Origin: Solwaraspora sp. WMMA2056
GTDB lineage: Bacteria > Actinomycetota > Actinomycetes > Mycobacteriales > Micromonosporaceae
DNA: 64,000 nucleotides
NCBI RefSeq assembly: GCF_030345095.1
Contig: NZ_CP128360.1
Coordinates: forward strand, 3,286,001-3,350,000
Direction: 5' to 3'
Part shown: piece after piece, positions 1 to 7,932 of the stretch
How positions within the stretch are numbered: the stretch's first letter is position 1
Layout: each line of letters starts with the position of its first letter
Translations under genes and position numbers: made by a program
The notes under the pieces: model-generated
What the model saw: only the letters and a program-made list of their open reading frames with translations
Databases searched by the model: none
Told to the model about the DNA's origin: nothing

Positions 1-599
1 GCGGACAGCCGCTTGTCGAGCGCGTTGACGTCCCGGCCGGTGAGGTTGCGGGGCAGCCGGGCCAGCGTCATCCGCATCTTCCGGATGGACAACTCACCCT
101 CGTCGGTGCCGATCACGTAGTCGTACAACGGGGCGCTGCCGATCACCTTCGCCAGCCGGCGCTTCTCCTGGCCGAGCAGGCCACGGACCCGCTGCGGGTT
201 GCCCTCGGCGAGCAGGATCACCCCGGGACGGCCGATCACCAGGTGGACCATGTCCATCTGGGTGGTGGAGCTGACCGCCGGCGTCACCCGCCAGTCGCCC
301 CGCATGTTCTCCAACAGCGAGGCAGCCGCACCCGGCTGCCCTTCGGCGACGTTCATCATCGCCGTGTTCGACCGCAGGTTGAGCACGATCAGCAGGGCGA
401 GCAGGGCGAGCAGGATGCCGATCGGCAGCCACATCCAACCCCAGGCCAGCACCACCGGCACGGTGATCGCCAGCGGCAGCACGACGGCGGCCACCGCCAG
501 CGGCATGAACCACTTGTCGCGCTTGGCGGTGAACGAGAACACCATGCCGATCTGCTTCAGCCGCTGGCCGAACGACACCTTCTCCTGGGGTTTCGCCAT
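1..599 (-). CDS. DUF4191 family integral membrane protein (3' end cut by window edge)
   Basis: The visible 199 codons begin at an ATG read on the minus strand at 599 and run off the start of the window, so the C-terminus is missing. The protein opens with a basic cytoplasmic segment (MAKPQEKVSFGQRLKQIG), followed by two closely spaced hydrophobic helices at about residues 32-53 and 55-73, then a long hydrophilic part containing RPGVILLAEG and GQEKRRLAKVIG. This architecture matches the DUF4191 family of actinobacteria, whose function is unknown. It lies 33 bases downstream of lipA on the same strand; lipB-lipA-DUF4191 is a conserved order in this phylum (Rv2217-Rv2218-Rv2219 from memory), which suggests co-transcription but does not tell its job. 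Confidence 0.85.
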   Translation of the reverse strand, partial: MAKPQEKVSFGQRLKQIGMVFSFTAKRDKWFMPLAVAAVVLPLAITVPVVLAWGWMWLPIGILLALLALLIVLNLRSNTAMMNVAEGQPGAAASLLENMRGDWRVTPAVSSTTQMDMVHLVIGRPGVILLAEGNPQRVRGLLGQEKRRLAKVIGSAPLYDYVIGTDEGELSIRKMRMTLARLPRNLTGRDVNALDKRLS

Positions 600-632
600 G
601 CGAGGCAGTCTAGTTGCCGGACGCGAGTCGGT

Positions 633-1574
633 TCAGCCGGCGGTCGGCTGTGCCTCGCGTTGGCGCAACGCCTGTTGGTACAGCCGCCCCGCCCGGTACG
701 ACGAGCGCACCAGCGGGCCGCTCATCACCCCGGCGAAGCCGATCTGCTCGGCCTCGTCCCGCAGCTCGACGAACTCCTCCGGCTTGACCCACCGCACCAC
801 CGGGTGGTGGCGCGGGGTGGGGCGCAGGTACTGGGTGATGGTGATCAGCTCGCAGCCGGCGTCGTGCAGGTCCCGCAACGCCTGGGAGACCTCGTCGCGC
901 TCCTCGCCGAGGCCGAGGATCAGGTTCGACTTGGTGACCAGGCCGGCGGCGCGGGCCCGGGTGAGCACGTCGAGGGACCGGTCGTAGCGGAAGCCGGGAC
1001 GGATCCGTTTGAAGATCCGGGGCACCGTCTCGACGTTGTGGGCGAGCACCTGCGGCCGGGCGGCGAAAACCTCGTCGAGCTGCCGGTCGTCGCCGTTGAA
1101 GTCGGGGATCAGCAACTCGACGCCGCAGCCGGGCTGCAGGGCATGGATCTGTCGGACGGTCTCGGCGTACAGCCAGGCCCCGCCGTCGGGCAGGTCGTCG
1201 CGGGCGACCCCGGTCACCGTCGCGTACCGCAGCCCCATCGCCGCGACCGACTCGCCGACCCGGCGCGGCTCGTCGGCGTCGAACTCGGCGGGTTTACCGG
1301 TGTCGATCTGGCAGAAGTCGCAGCGGCGGGTGCACTGGTCGCCACCGATCAGGAAGGTGGCCTCGCGGTCCTCCCAACATTCGTAGATGTTGGGGCAGCC
1401 GGCCTCCTGACAGACGGTGTGCAGCCCTTCCCGCTGCACCAGCCCGCGCAGCTGGGTGAACTCCGGCCCCATCGTCGCCTTGACCTTGATCCACGGTGGT
1501 TTCCGCTCGATCGGGGTCTCGGCGTTGCGGGCCTCCAGGCGCAGAAGACGTCGTCCCTCCGGAGCAATGGTCAC
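633..1574 (-). CDS. lipA: Lipoyl synthase (radical SAM)
   Basis: LipA inserts two sulfur atoms into protein-bound octanoyl groups to give lipoyl cofactor for 2-oxoacid dehydrogenases and the glycine cleavage H protein. The 313-aa product has the auxiliary-cluster cysteines C55, C60 and C66 ([14 protein letters not shown]) and the radical-SAM cysteines C81, C85 and C88 (CTRRCDFC); the length is normal for the family. It starts with GTG. The octanoyltransferase gene lipB lies 78 bases upstream on the same strand, giving the complete two-step endogenous lipoylation pathway. The clients are close by: a double-lipoyl E2 (7933-9708), its E3 and GcvT. Its Fe-S clusters link it to the ErpA-type carrier at 30185. 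Confidence 0.97.
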   Translation of the reverse strand: MTIAPEGRRLLRLEARNAETPIERKPPWIKVKATMGPEFTQLRGLVQREGLHTVCQEAGCPNIYECWEDREATFLIGGDQCTRRCDFCQIDTGKPAEFDADEPRRVGESVAAMGLRYATVTGVARDDLPDGGAWLYAETVRQIHALQPGCGVELLIPDFNGDDRQLDEVFAARPQVLAHNVETVPRIFKRIRPGFRYDRSLDVLTRARAAGLVTKSNLILGLGEERDEVSQALRDLHDAGCELITITQYLRPTPRHHPVVRWVKPEEFVELRDEAEQIGFAGVMSGPLVRSSYRAGRLYQQALRQREAQPTAG

Positions 1575-1652
1575 CCTTGTCAGCCTACGCCGGCCGGGGT
1601 CGACCGGCGTGCGTGGGCGACCCCGCTCACGCCACCGTGGCGGTGAGCTCGC

Positions 1653-2294
1653 TCACCCGAGGGTCGGCAGGTGCCGCTCGACGACCGGCAGGACGTCGGC
1701 GACGGTGACCGGTCGACCCAGCTCGGCGGCGAGCGAGGTGACACCGACGTCGCGCAGGCCGCACGGCACGATCCGGTCGTACGCCGTGAGGTCCGGGTCG
1801 CAGTTGATGGCGAACCCGTGCTGGGTGACCCCCCGGGCGACCCGGATGCCGATCGCGGCGACCTTGCGGGCCGGACCGCGCTCGTCGGCGGGCACCCACA
1901 CTCCACTGTGGTTCGGGCCGTCGAGTCGGGTGGCGGCGAGCCCGAACTCGGCACAGACGTCGATCAGCAGCTGCTCGACCCGGCGGACGTAGGCGACCAC
2001 GTCGATCGGCTCGGGCAGCCGGACGATCGGGTAGCCGACCAGTTGGCCGGGGCCGTGCCAGGTGATTTTGCCGCCCCGGTCGACGTCGACCACCGGGGTG
2101 CCGTCGACCGGGCGGTCCCACGGTTCGGTGCGCTTGCCGGCGGTGTACACGCTGGGGTGCTCCAGCAGCAGCACGGTGTCCGGCTCCTCGCCGGCCACCA
2201 CTGCGGCGTGCAGCCGGCGCTGCTCCTGCCAGGCGGTGCCGTAGTCGACGACTCCGGCGCGGACACTTCGCAGACGGGACACGGTGCTGGTCAC
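1653..2294 (-). CDS. lipB: Lipoyl(octanoyl) transferase
   Basis: LipB moves the octanoyl group from octanoyl-ACP to the lysine of lipoyl domains, the step before LipA. The 213-aa product contains the family signature [17 protein letters not shown] (residues 73-89), the catalytic lysine K144 (RKVAAIGI) and the acyl-enzyme cysteine C178 ([10 protein letters not shown]). It starts with GTG (GTG ACC AGC). It precedes lipA by 78 bases on the same strand and is preceded by a 70-base gap to the membrane protein at 2365, so a lipBA transcript is likely. Confidence 0.97.
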   Translation of the reverse strand: MTSTVSRLRSVRAGVVDYGTAWQEQRRLHAAVVAGEEPDTVLLLEHPSVYTAGKRTEPWDRPVDGTPVVDVDRGGKITWHGPGQLVGYPIVRLPEPIDVVAYVRRVEQLLIDVCAEFGLAATRLDGPNHSGVWVPADERGPARKVAAIGIRVARGVTQHGFAINCDPDLTAYDRIVPCGLRDVGVTSLAAELGRPVTVADVLPVVERHLPTLG

Positions 2295-2364
2295 GTCGTC
2301 CAGCGTAGTGCGTTACCCGCCGGTCGCGCCGATCCGTGGCCCGGCTCACCAGACCGCCTTCGGC

Positions 2365-4329
2365 TCACCAGCCGCCGTCGGGTGCCGGCCAGAGCCAGAC
2401 GTCGGCGACCCGCTGCGGCGGGCCGAGCAGTTCGGTGGTCGCGGTCAGCAGGGCGTCGGCGTCGACCGGGAACTTCGCCCCGTGCACCCGGTCGGCGAGC
2501 ACCACCACCTCGGTGTTCCAGTAGCGCAGGTCGGCGCGGGCGGCGGCCCGGTCGGCGTCGGTGACCGGCGGCACCACGCCGGTGCGGGCGACCTCGTGCA
2601 GCAGCGCGTCGGTGGCGCGGGGGACCGGTCCGATCCGGCCCCGGCCGTCGGGTCCGCCGGGACCGAGGAAGAAGCCCGACGGGATGGCGAACTCACCCTG
2701 CCGATCGGCGAAGGCGTACGCCTGCCAGCGCTGCCCGTCGGGCAGCACGTCGAGGGTGAACGGGACCGGGGCGAGCACCCCACCGGGGCTGACGTGGTCG
2801 CGCCACTGGCCGCTGGTGATGAACTGCGGGATCGGCTCGCGTTCGACGGTGAGCAGGCTGACCGGCACCACCGGCAGCAGCGCCACGACGTACCCGGCGG
2901 TCCACAGCCGCCACCGGCGCGGGGTGCCCGCGCCCGCCGCCCGCCGCTGCCGGAGCAGGCTCAGCGCCAGGGCCAGCAGGATGCCGACGATCGGGGTGAC
3001 GACCATCGCCAACCGGGCGGGCAGCGCGGCGTTGAACACCGGTGCGCCGGCCAACGGGGCGTACGGCAACGGGATGTCGGTGATCGTGCCGTCGATCTTC
3101 AGGCGGGGGCCGAGGGAGAGCACGGCGAAGACGGCGGCGGTGCCGGCCAGGGCCCGCAGGGTGGCCCGGCGGCCGGGGTCGGCGGCCCGCCAGAGCAGCG
3201 CCAGGCAGGCGAGGGTCAACACCAGCAGCGGTACGCCGAAGAAGCTGTTCTCCTCGGTCTCGTTCGGGGCCAAGGAGGTGCCCAGCCCGGCCACCCCGGC
3301 CAGCGACCGCTCCGGGAACGCCCCGTAGGCGAGGAGGTCCTCGCTGTGGATCCGGGCGTCGAAGCCGGTGCCGTGGAAGACCTGCGGCCCGAGGAAGTGC
3401 AGATACAGCGGGTACGCCAGCAGGCTGGTCGCCACCACGGCGGTGACCGCCAGGCCGCGCAGCAGCCGGGGGAGCGCGTCGCGGACCTCGGCGCGGCGGC
3501 TGCGGTCCAGCGCCCACAGGCCGAGGAAGACCCCGCAGGCCAGGGCGGTGAAGAACAGGCCCTCGGCGGCGATGGAGAAGGCGGCGGCGACGCAGGCACC
3601 GAGGATCAGACCGTTGCGGGCCCAGCCGCCAGCGGCCAACGGTCGCGCCCCCGGGCGACCGCGCAGCGCGATCACCCGCCAGACGATGATCGGCACCAGC
3701 CAGCCCGCGGTCCAGTTGAGGTGGGCGTTGGCGTGCGACACCATCGCCGGGGCGAAGCCGCAGAACAGCCCGCCGACGGCGGCGGCCAGCCGGGACGGCA
3801 CGAACGGCGGACCGGTGTCGCCGGTGCCGGTGGCCTCGGCGCCGGTGGCCCCGGTGCCGTCGGGCCCGGTGCGCAGCCGCGACAGCAGCCAGTACCAGGC
3901 GACGGCGGTGCCGGCCAGGTTCAGGGTGAGGATCACCAGGAAGGTGGCCGGCGGCCCGATCAGGAACGTCAACGGGGCGAACAGCACCGCGTACACGGTG
4001 ATCGAGGTGTTGACCGCGAGGTTGACCCCGTCCGGGGCGTTGAGCAGGTACGTGAACAGCGGGTTCTCGCCGTGGGTGAGCGCGTACGCGCCGTAGCCGA
4101 GTAGCCATTCGAACAGCGCCTGGTCGCTGGAGTTGACGGTGATCGCCCGGTCGTTCGGGTCGGCCCACAGGCCGCTGGTGACCCAGCCGGCCAGCGCCAG
4201 CGCGACCAGCACCACGGCCAGGTCGGCGCGTCGACCGGTCAGCCGGGGCAGCACCGGCCGGGCACGGCGGCCGGTCGCCGGCGGGTCGGACGCGGCGGTG
4301 TCGGGCAGCGGGGACGGGGCGGTCGGCAC
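2365..4329 (-). CDS. Large multi-pass membrane protein, GT-C glycosyltransferase-like
   Basis: A 654-aa protein with about ten to twelve hydrophobic segments. After a proline-rich N-terminus (to about residue 30) come the first helix (LAVVLVALALAGWVTSGLW) and an extracytoplasmic loop carrying NSSDQALFEWLLGYG and GENPLFTYLLNAPDG, an arrangement typical of GT-C enzymes that use polyprenyl-phosphate sugars, where an acidic residue of the first loop is catalytic. The last 160 residues form a soluble domain (from about FITSGQWRDHVSPGG). It starts with GTG. I do not recognise a named family, so substrate and even enzymatic activity are inference. The 4330-4388 region upstream is shared with the divergent operon at 4444. 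Confidence 0.8.
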   Translation of the reverse strand: MPTAPSPLPDTAASDPPATGRRARPVLPRLTGRRADLAVVLVALALAGWVTSGLWADPNDRAITVNSSDQALFEWLLGYGAYALTHGENPLFTYLLNAPDGVNLAVNTSITVYAVLFAPLTFLIGPPATFLVILTLNLAGTAVAWYWLLSRLRTGPDGTGATGAEATGTGDTGPPFVPSRLAAAVGGLFCGFAPAMVSHANAHLNWTAGWLVPIIVWRVIALRGRPGARPLAAGGWARNGLILGACVAAAFSIAAEGLFFTALACGVFLGLWALDRSRRAEVRDALPRLLRGLAVTAVVATSLLAYPLYLHFLGPQVFHGTGFDARIHSEDLLAYGAFPERSLAGVAGLGTSLAPNETEENSFFGVPLLVLTLACLALLWRAADPGRRATLRALAGTAAVFAVLSLGPRLKIDGTITDIPLPYAPLAGAPVFNAALPARLAMVVTPIVGILLALALSLLRQRRAAGAGTPRRWRLWTAGYVVALLPVVPVSLLTVEREPIPQFITSGQWRDHVSPGGVLAPVPFTLDVLPDGQRWQAYAFADRQGEFAIPSGFFLGPGGPDGRGRIGPVPRATDALLHEVARTGVVPPVTDADRAAARADLRYWNTEVVVLADRVHGAKFPVDADALLTATTELLGPPQRVADVWLWPAPDGGW

Positions 4330-4377
4330 CGGCGGAGATTACCAATTTCGCCCGACACGCCCGTGCCGTACCTGGAC

Positions 4378-4407
4378 TTGACGAAGTTATTGGAAATGAC
4401 TTCCAAT
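4378..4407 (+). promoter_or_regulatory. -35-like TTGACG and 19-bp palindrome upstream of the ATPase operon
   Basis: ATTGGAAATGACTTCCAAT at 4389-4407 is a 9-1-9 inverted repeat with a single mismatched pair, centred on G4398, in a locally AT-rich stretch. It begins five bases after TTGACG (4378-4383), which fits a -35 box for the plus-strand operon whose GTG start is at 4444. Length and symmetry resemble Fur/Zur/IdeR-type operators or a MerR-type site between promoter elements. No -10 box at normal spacing is convincing, which would fit a regulated promoter. Which regulator binds cannot be told from the sequence. Confidence 0.55.
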
Positions 4408-4443
4408 GTAAGCGTACCTGTTGAGATGTTTGGGAGACCTGCG

Positions 4444-5424
4444 GTGAAGATCTGTTTTGTCGGTAAGGGTGGCAGTGGCAAGACCACCCTCGCGGCGCTG
4501 TTCGCCCGCCACCTGGCGGCTACGGCGGTCGGGGTCGACGGCGGGCCGTCGCCGTTGCTGGCCATCGACGCCGACATCAACCAGCATCTCGCCGCCGCCC
4601 TCGGGGCCAGCGACGACGAGGCGGTGCTGCTGCCGGCGCTCGGCGACCACATGGCCGACATCAAGGAATACCTACGCGGGGACAATCCCCGGATCAGCTC
4701 GGCGGCCGCCATGGTCAAGACCACCCCGCCCGGACGCGGCTCCCGGCTGCTCACCGTGGTCGGGGCCAACCCGATCTACGACGCGCTGGTGCGCGAGGTC
4801 GCCGGCATCCGGCTGGCGGTCACCGGGCCGTTCGCCACCGACGACCTCGGGGTGGCCTGCTACCACTCCAAGGTCGGCGCGGTCGAACTGCTGCTCAACC
4901 ACCTGGTCGACGGACCCGGCGAGTACGTGGTCGTGGACATGACCGCCGGTGCCGACTCCTTCGCCTCCGGGCTGTTCACCCGCTTCGACGCGACCTTCCT
5001 GGTCTGCGAACCGACCGTGCGCAGCGTCGGCGTCTACCGGCAGTACGTCGGCTACGCCCGCGACTACGGCGTGCGGGTGCACGTGGTCGGCAACAAGATC
5101 GACGACGAGTCGGACGTGGACTTCCTGCGCGAGCACGTCGGCGACGACCTGCTGACCTGGATCGGTCGGTCGGCGTTCGTCAAGGCGGCCGAACGCGGTC
5201 GGCACCAGCCGATCACCGCGATGGAGCCAACCAACCGTGACGCACTGGACACGATGCGTACGACCGTCGATGCTTGTGTGAAGGACTGGGCCAGCTACAC
5301 CCGGCAGGCGGTGGAGTTCCACCTGCGCAACGCCACCGCCTGGGCCAACGACCGGGTCGGCGAGGACCTCGCCGGCCAGGTCGACCCGGAGTTCGTTCTC
5401 GGGCCAGACCTCCTGGTCCGCTGA
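4444..5424 (+). CDS. CooC/MinD-like P-loop ATPase
   Basis: A 326-aa SIMIBI-class ATPase with a deviant Walker A loop at residues 7-15 (GKGGSGKTT, with the signature lysine K8), a switch-like LLAIDADIN at about 41-48, and VVVDMTAG further on. This is the pattern of CooC, the nickel-insertion accessory ATPase of carbon monoxide dehydrogenase, and of MinD-like proteins generally. No dehydrogenase is in view. The GTG at 4444 is chosen because GGGAG ends seven bases upstream and the P-loop then sits at the very N-terminus; an ATG at 4426 is possible. The gene heads a tight operon with the small protein at 5446 and the flavin oxidoreductase at 5828. A metal-chaperone role is inference from the family only. 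Confidence 0.88.
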   Translation: MKICFVGKGGSGKTTLAALFARHLAATAVGVDGGPSPLLAIDADINQHLAAALGASDDEAVLLPALGDHMADIKEYLRGDNPRISSAAAMVKTTPPGRGSRLLTVVGANPIYDALVREVAGIRLAVTGPFATDDLGVACYHSKVGAVELLLNHLVDGPGEYVVVDMTAGADSFASGLFTRFDATFLVCEPTVRSVGVYRQYVGYARDYGVRVHVVGNKIDDESDVDFLREHVGDDLLTWIGRSAFVKAAERGRHQPITAMEPTNRDALDTMRTTVDACVKDWASYTRQAVEFHLRNATAWANDRVGEDLAGQVDPEFVLGPDLLVR

Positions 5425-5445
5425 CCGCCTGCGTGAGGAGAAAGC

Positions 5446-5838
5446 ATGTCCCTCGACGTACCCGCCGCTCTGCTGGAGCGGGCCGAAGCCGGCCAGATCG
5501 ACGACGCCGAGTTCGTCGACTGCGTACGCCAGTCCCTGCCGTACGCCTGGTCGGTGGTGTCCGAGGTGGCCGCCCAGGCCCAGGGCACCACGGCCGAGTT
5601 TGCCGACCACGCGGTGCCGCCGCCCAGCGAGGCCGAACGTGGTCAGCTGCTGCGGGCCCTGGCCAGCGACGCGATCCGGGGCGGCCTGGAGCGGCACTTC
5701 GGCGTCAAACTGGCCTTCCAGAACTGCCACCGGGTCGCCGCCTTCAAGCTCTCCGCCGTCGGCGGCGAGACCTACCAGCGGTTCATCTCCCCGGTCGCGC
5801 AGATCCGCAACCAGTCACCCGAGCTGCGTGACTGCTGA
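5446..5838 (+). CDS. Conserved small Cys-containing protein (SCO5389-type)
   Basis: A 130-aa soluble protein starting at ATG 5446 behind a GAGGAG ribosome site, 21 bases after the ATPase gene. Conserved-looking motifs are VDCVRQSLPYAW (C26), FQNCHRV (C94, H95) and a terminal cysteine in SPELRDC (C130). It matches my memory of the Streptomyces 'SCO5389 family', a conserved actinobacterial protein of unknown function that is encoded next to a CooC-like ATPase gene. The cysteines and histidine could bind a metal or carry a thiol function, but no function is established. The next gene starts inside its last codons, so translation of the two is coupled. Confidence 0.85.
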   Translation: MSLDVPAALLERAEAGQIDDAEFVDCVRQSLPYAWSVVSEVAAQAQGTTAEFADHAVPPPSEAERGQLLRALASDAIRGGLERHFGVKLAFQNCHRVAAFKLSAVGGETYQRFISPVAQIRNQSPELRDC

Positions 5839-6883
5839 TCCGACCACCTCGCCGGTGGCCGGCGACCCGCGACCGCCCGCGGTGGACCTCTTCCTGCTGG
5901 CGGCCCACGGACTGCCGGCCACCGTCGGCTACGCCCGCGCCGCCGAGGCAGCCGGTCTCGGCGGCGTGTGGCTCGCCGAACACCACTTCCTGACCTACGG
6001 GCAGTGCCCGTCGGCGACCACCCTGGCCGGCTACCTGCTCGGCGCCACCAACCGGATCACGGTCGGCACCGCCGCCGCCGTACTGTCCAACCGGCACCCG
6101 GTCGCGCTGGCCGAGGAGGCGGCCCTGCTGGACACGGTCTCCGGCGGCCGGTTCCGGCTCGGTGTCGCCCGTGGCGGGCCCTGGGTCGACCTGGAGGTCT
6201 TCGGCACCGGGCTGGACCGCTACCAGCGGGGCTTCGAAACCTCCCTGGACCTGCTACGACGCTGGCTGTCCGGGGCGAGGACGGTCACCGCCGACGACGA
6301 GTTCTTCCGCTTCCGTACGGTGCCGGTGGTGCCCCGGCCGGCCCGGCCGGTCCCGATCTGGGTGGCCGCGACGTCACCGGCGACGGTCACCCTCGCCGCC
6401 GCCCGGGGGCTGCCCCTGCTGCTCGGCGTCCACGACGACGACACGGCCAAGGCCGCGCTGCTGGCCCGGTACGCCGACGTGGCCGCCGACCACGGCCACG
6501 ACCCGGCGACGGTGCCGCACGCCTCGGTCCACCTGGTCGGGCTCGCCGACAACCGGGCGGCCGCGCTGCGTCAGCTGCGTCGGGAGCTGCCGCCGTGGCT
6601 GGCCACCACCCGGGAGTACGTGCGGATCGACGGCTCGCCGCCGACGCACCGCGACCTCGACGCCTACGTCGACCACCTGCTGCGGATCCACCCGATCGGC
6701 GACGCCGTCGACTGCGCGGCGACGCTGACCGCCAGCGCGGCGGCGACCGGCGTGCACCGGCAGTTGCTGATGGTCGAGGGCGTCGGGCCGGCCGCCACCG
6801 GCGAGCTGATCACCGCCATCGGCGACGACCTGCTGCCCGTACTGGCCGGCGGCCGATCAGTCGTCGTGCAGGGCGGCCTGTAG
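5828..6883 (+). CDS. LLM-class flavin-dependent oxidoreductase
   Basis: A 351-aa luciferase-like (TIM-barrel) protein. The motif AEHHF near residue 50 and ARGGPWVDLEVFG near 115 are typical of the FMN- or F420-using family. The GTG start at 5828 overlaps the end of the preceding gene by 11 bases, indicating coupled translation with the ATPase and Cys protein. The substrate is unknown; members range from alkane or sulfonate monooxygenases to F420-dependent dehydrogenases. The last 27 bases overlap the convergent gene at 6857-7759, so transcripts of the two genes collide. Confidence 0.88.
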   Translation: MTADPTTSPVAGDPRPPAVDLFLLAAHGLPATVGYARAAEAAGLGGVWLAEHHFLTYGQCPSATTLAGYLLGATNRITVGTAAAVLSNRHPVALAEEAALLDTVSGGRFRLGVARGGPWVDLEVFGTGLDRYQRGFETSLDLLRRWLSGARTVTADDEFFRFRTVPVVPRPARPVPIWVAATSPATVTLAAARGLPLLLGVHDDDTAKAALLARYADVAADHGHDPATVPHASVHLVGLADNRAAALRQLRRELPPWLATTREYVRIDGSPPTHRDLDAYVDHLLRIHPIGDAVDCAATLTASAAATGVHRQLLMVEGVGPAATGELITAIGDDLLPVLAGGRSVVVQGGL

Positions 6884-7759
6884 CGCCCCCGCCAGCTGCG
6901 GGTACCGGTAGGTGAAGCCCGCCCCGGTCAGCACCCCGGGCAGCACCCGGGTGCTGCGCAGCGCCTCGACCGCGAACTCGCCCAGCGCGATCTGCAGCGC
7001 GAACGCCGGGATCGGCATGATCGCCGGTCGGTGCACCGCCGCGCCGAGCGCGGTGCCGAACGCGGCGTTGGTCACCGGGTTCGGCCCGACCACGTTGACC
7101 GGTCCGGAGACGTCGTCACGCTCCAGCAGGAAGACGACCGCCGACAGCCAGTCCTGGATCGCGATCCACGGCACCCACTGCCGGCCACTACCCAGCTTCC
7201 CGCCGAGCCCGAGCCGGAACGGCAGCAACTGCGGCTTGAGTAGACCGCCGTCGCGGTGCAGCGGCAACCCGGTCCGCAGCCGCACCACCCGTACCCCGGC
7301 GTCCTCCGCCGGTCGGGTCGCCGCCTCCCAGACCCGGGCCACGTCGGACAGGAAACCCTCACCGGCCGGGGCGTCCTCCTCGACAGGCTGGTCGCCGGTG
7401 TCGCCGTACCAGCCGACAGCGGAGGAGTTCAGCAGCACCGCGGGCCGGTCGGTCGCCGGCAGCGCGGCGATGGCGGTGGCGAGCGTACCGGTGCTGTCCA
7501 CCCGGCTGGACCGGATCAACGCCTTGTAGCTGTCGGTCCACCGCTTGTCGCCCACCCCGGCCCCGGCCAGGTTGACCACCGCTCGGACGCCGTCGAACGC
7601 CGCCGGGTCGAGCTGCCCCGACGACGGCGACCAGGTGACCTCCGCGGGGCCGCGCGCCGGCCGGCGTACCAGCTGGACGGTGTCGTGCCCGTCGGCACGC
7701 AGCCGGGCCGCGAGCCGGGTGCCGAGGAAGCCGGACGCGCCGGCCAAAAGGATGCGCAT
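6857..7759 (-). CDS. TIGR01777-type NAD(P)-binding SDR (SDR39U1-like)
   Basis: A 300-aa protein with the N-terminal Rossmann motif GASGFLG (residues 7-13), VVNLAGAGVGDKRW near 62, and LLNSSAVGWYGDTGD with the SDR-type serine/tyrosine region. A C-terminal DUF1731-like segment ends in VLPGVLTGAGFTYRYP. This is the 'TIGR01777 family' epimerase-like group; catalytic role is not established. In mycobacteria the same family sits next to the E2 gene and lipB (Rv2216, from memory), matching its place here just downstream of sucB. It is separated from sucB by a strong hairpin at 7876-7906, so it probably has its own promoter. Confidence 0.9.
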   Translation of the reverse strand: MRILLAGASGFLGTRLAARLRADGHDTVQLVRRPARGPAEVTWSPSSGQLDPAAFDGVRAVVNLAGAGVGDKRWTDSYKALIRSSRVDSTGTLATAIAALPATDRPAVLLNSSAVGWYGDTGDQPVEEDAPAGEGFLSDVARVWEAATRPAEDAGVRVVRLRTGLPLHRDGGLLKPQLLPFRLGLGGKLGSGRQWVPWIAIQDWLSAVVFLLERDDVSGPVNVVGPNPVTNAAFGTALGAAVHRPAIMPIPAFALQIALGEFAVEALRSTRVLPGVLTGAGFTYRYPQLAGALQAALHDD

Positions 7760-7836
7760 ACCGACATCTTCGCCTACCGGGCCGGCGGCGGATGCGGGTA
7801 GGCGCGATCAGTCGCCGACCACCCCGCTTCCGACGT

Positions 7837-7876
7837 GGCCCGCAGCGGTACGGCGAGGCCCGCAGCGGTACGGCGG
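7837..7876. repeat. 20-bp tandem repeat, two copies
   Basis: GGCCCGCAGCGGTACGGCGA at 7837-7856 is followed directly by a copy differing only in the last base. It lies between the SDR start and the sucB terminator, outside any gene I accept. Confidence 0.85.
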
Positions 7877-7906
7877 AGGGCGCCGGCCACACTGGCCGGC
7901 GCCCTC
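7876..7906 (-). terminator. Terminator hairpin after sucB
   Basis: A perfect 14-bp stem (GAGGGCGCCGGCCA paired with 7893-7906) with a three-base loop CAC lies 27 bases downstream of the sucB stop. There is no T-tract, as is usual for actinobacterial hairpin terminators. Confidence 0.85.
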
Positions 7907-7932
7907 GCGCATGACGGTGGATCAGACGGTGC

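Noticed and set aside
243-1646. 467-aa plus-strand frame opposite lipA and the DUF4191 gene
   Set aside because: It is Arg/His/Pro/Gly-rich antisense text of clear lipA and DUF4191 coding sequence, typical of high-GC shadows; no motif or ribosome site.
2284-4104. 606-aa plus-strand frame opposite the membrane protein
   Set aside because: Composition is Gly/Gln/Arg/Glu-rich without any fold signal, and the minus frame shows regular membrane helices.
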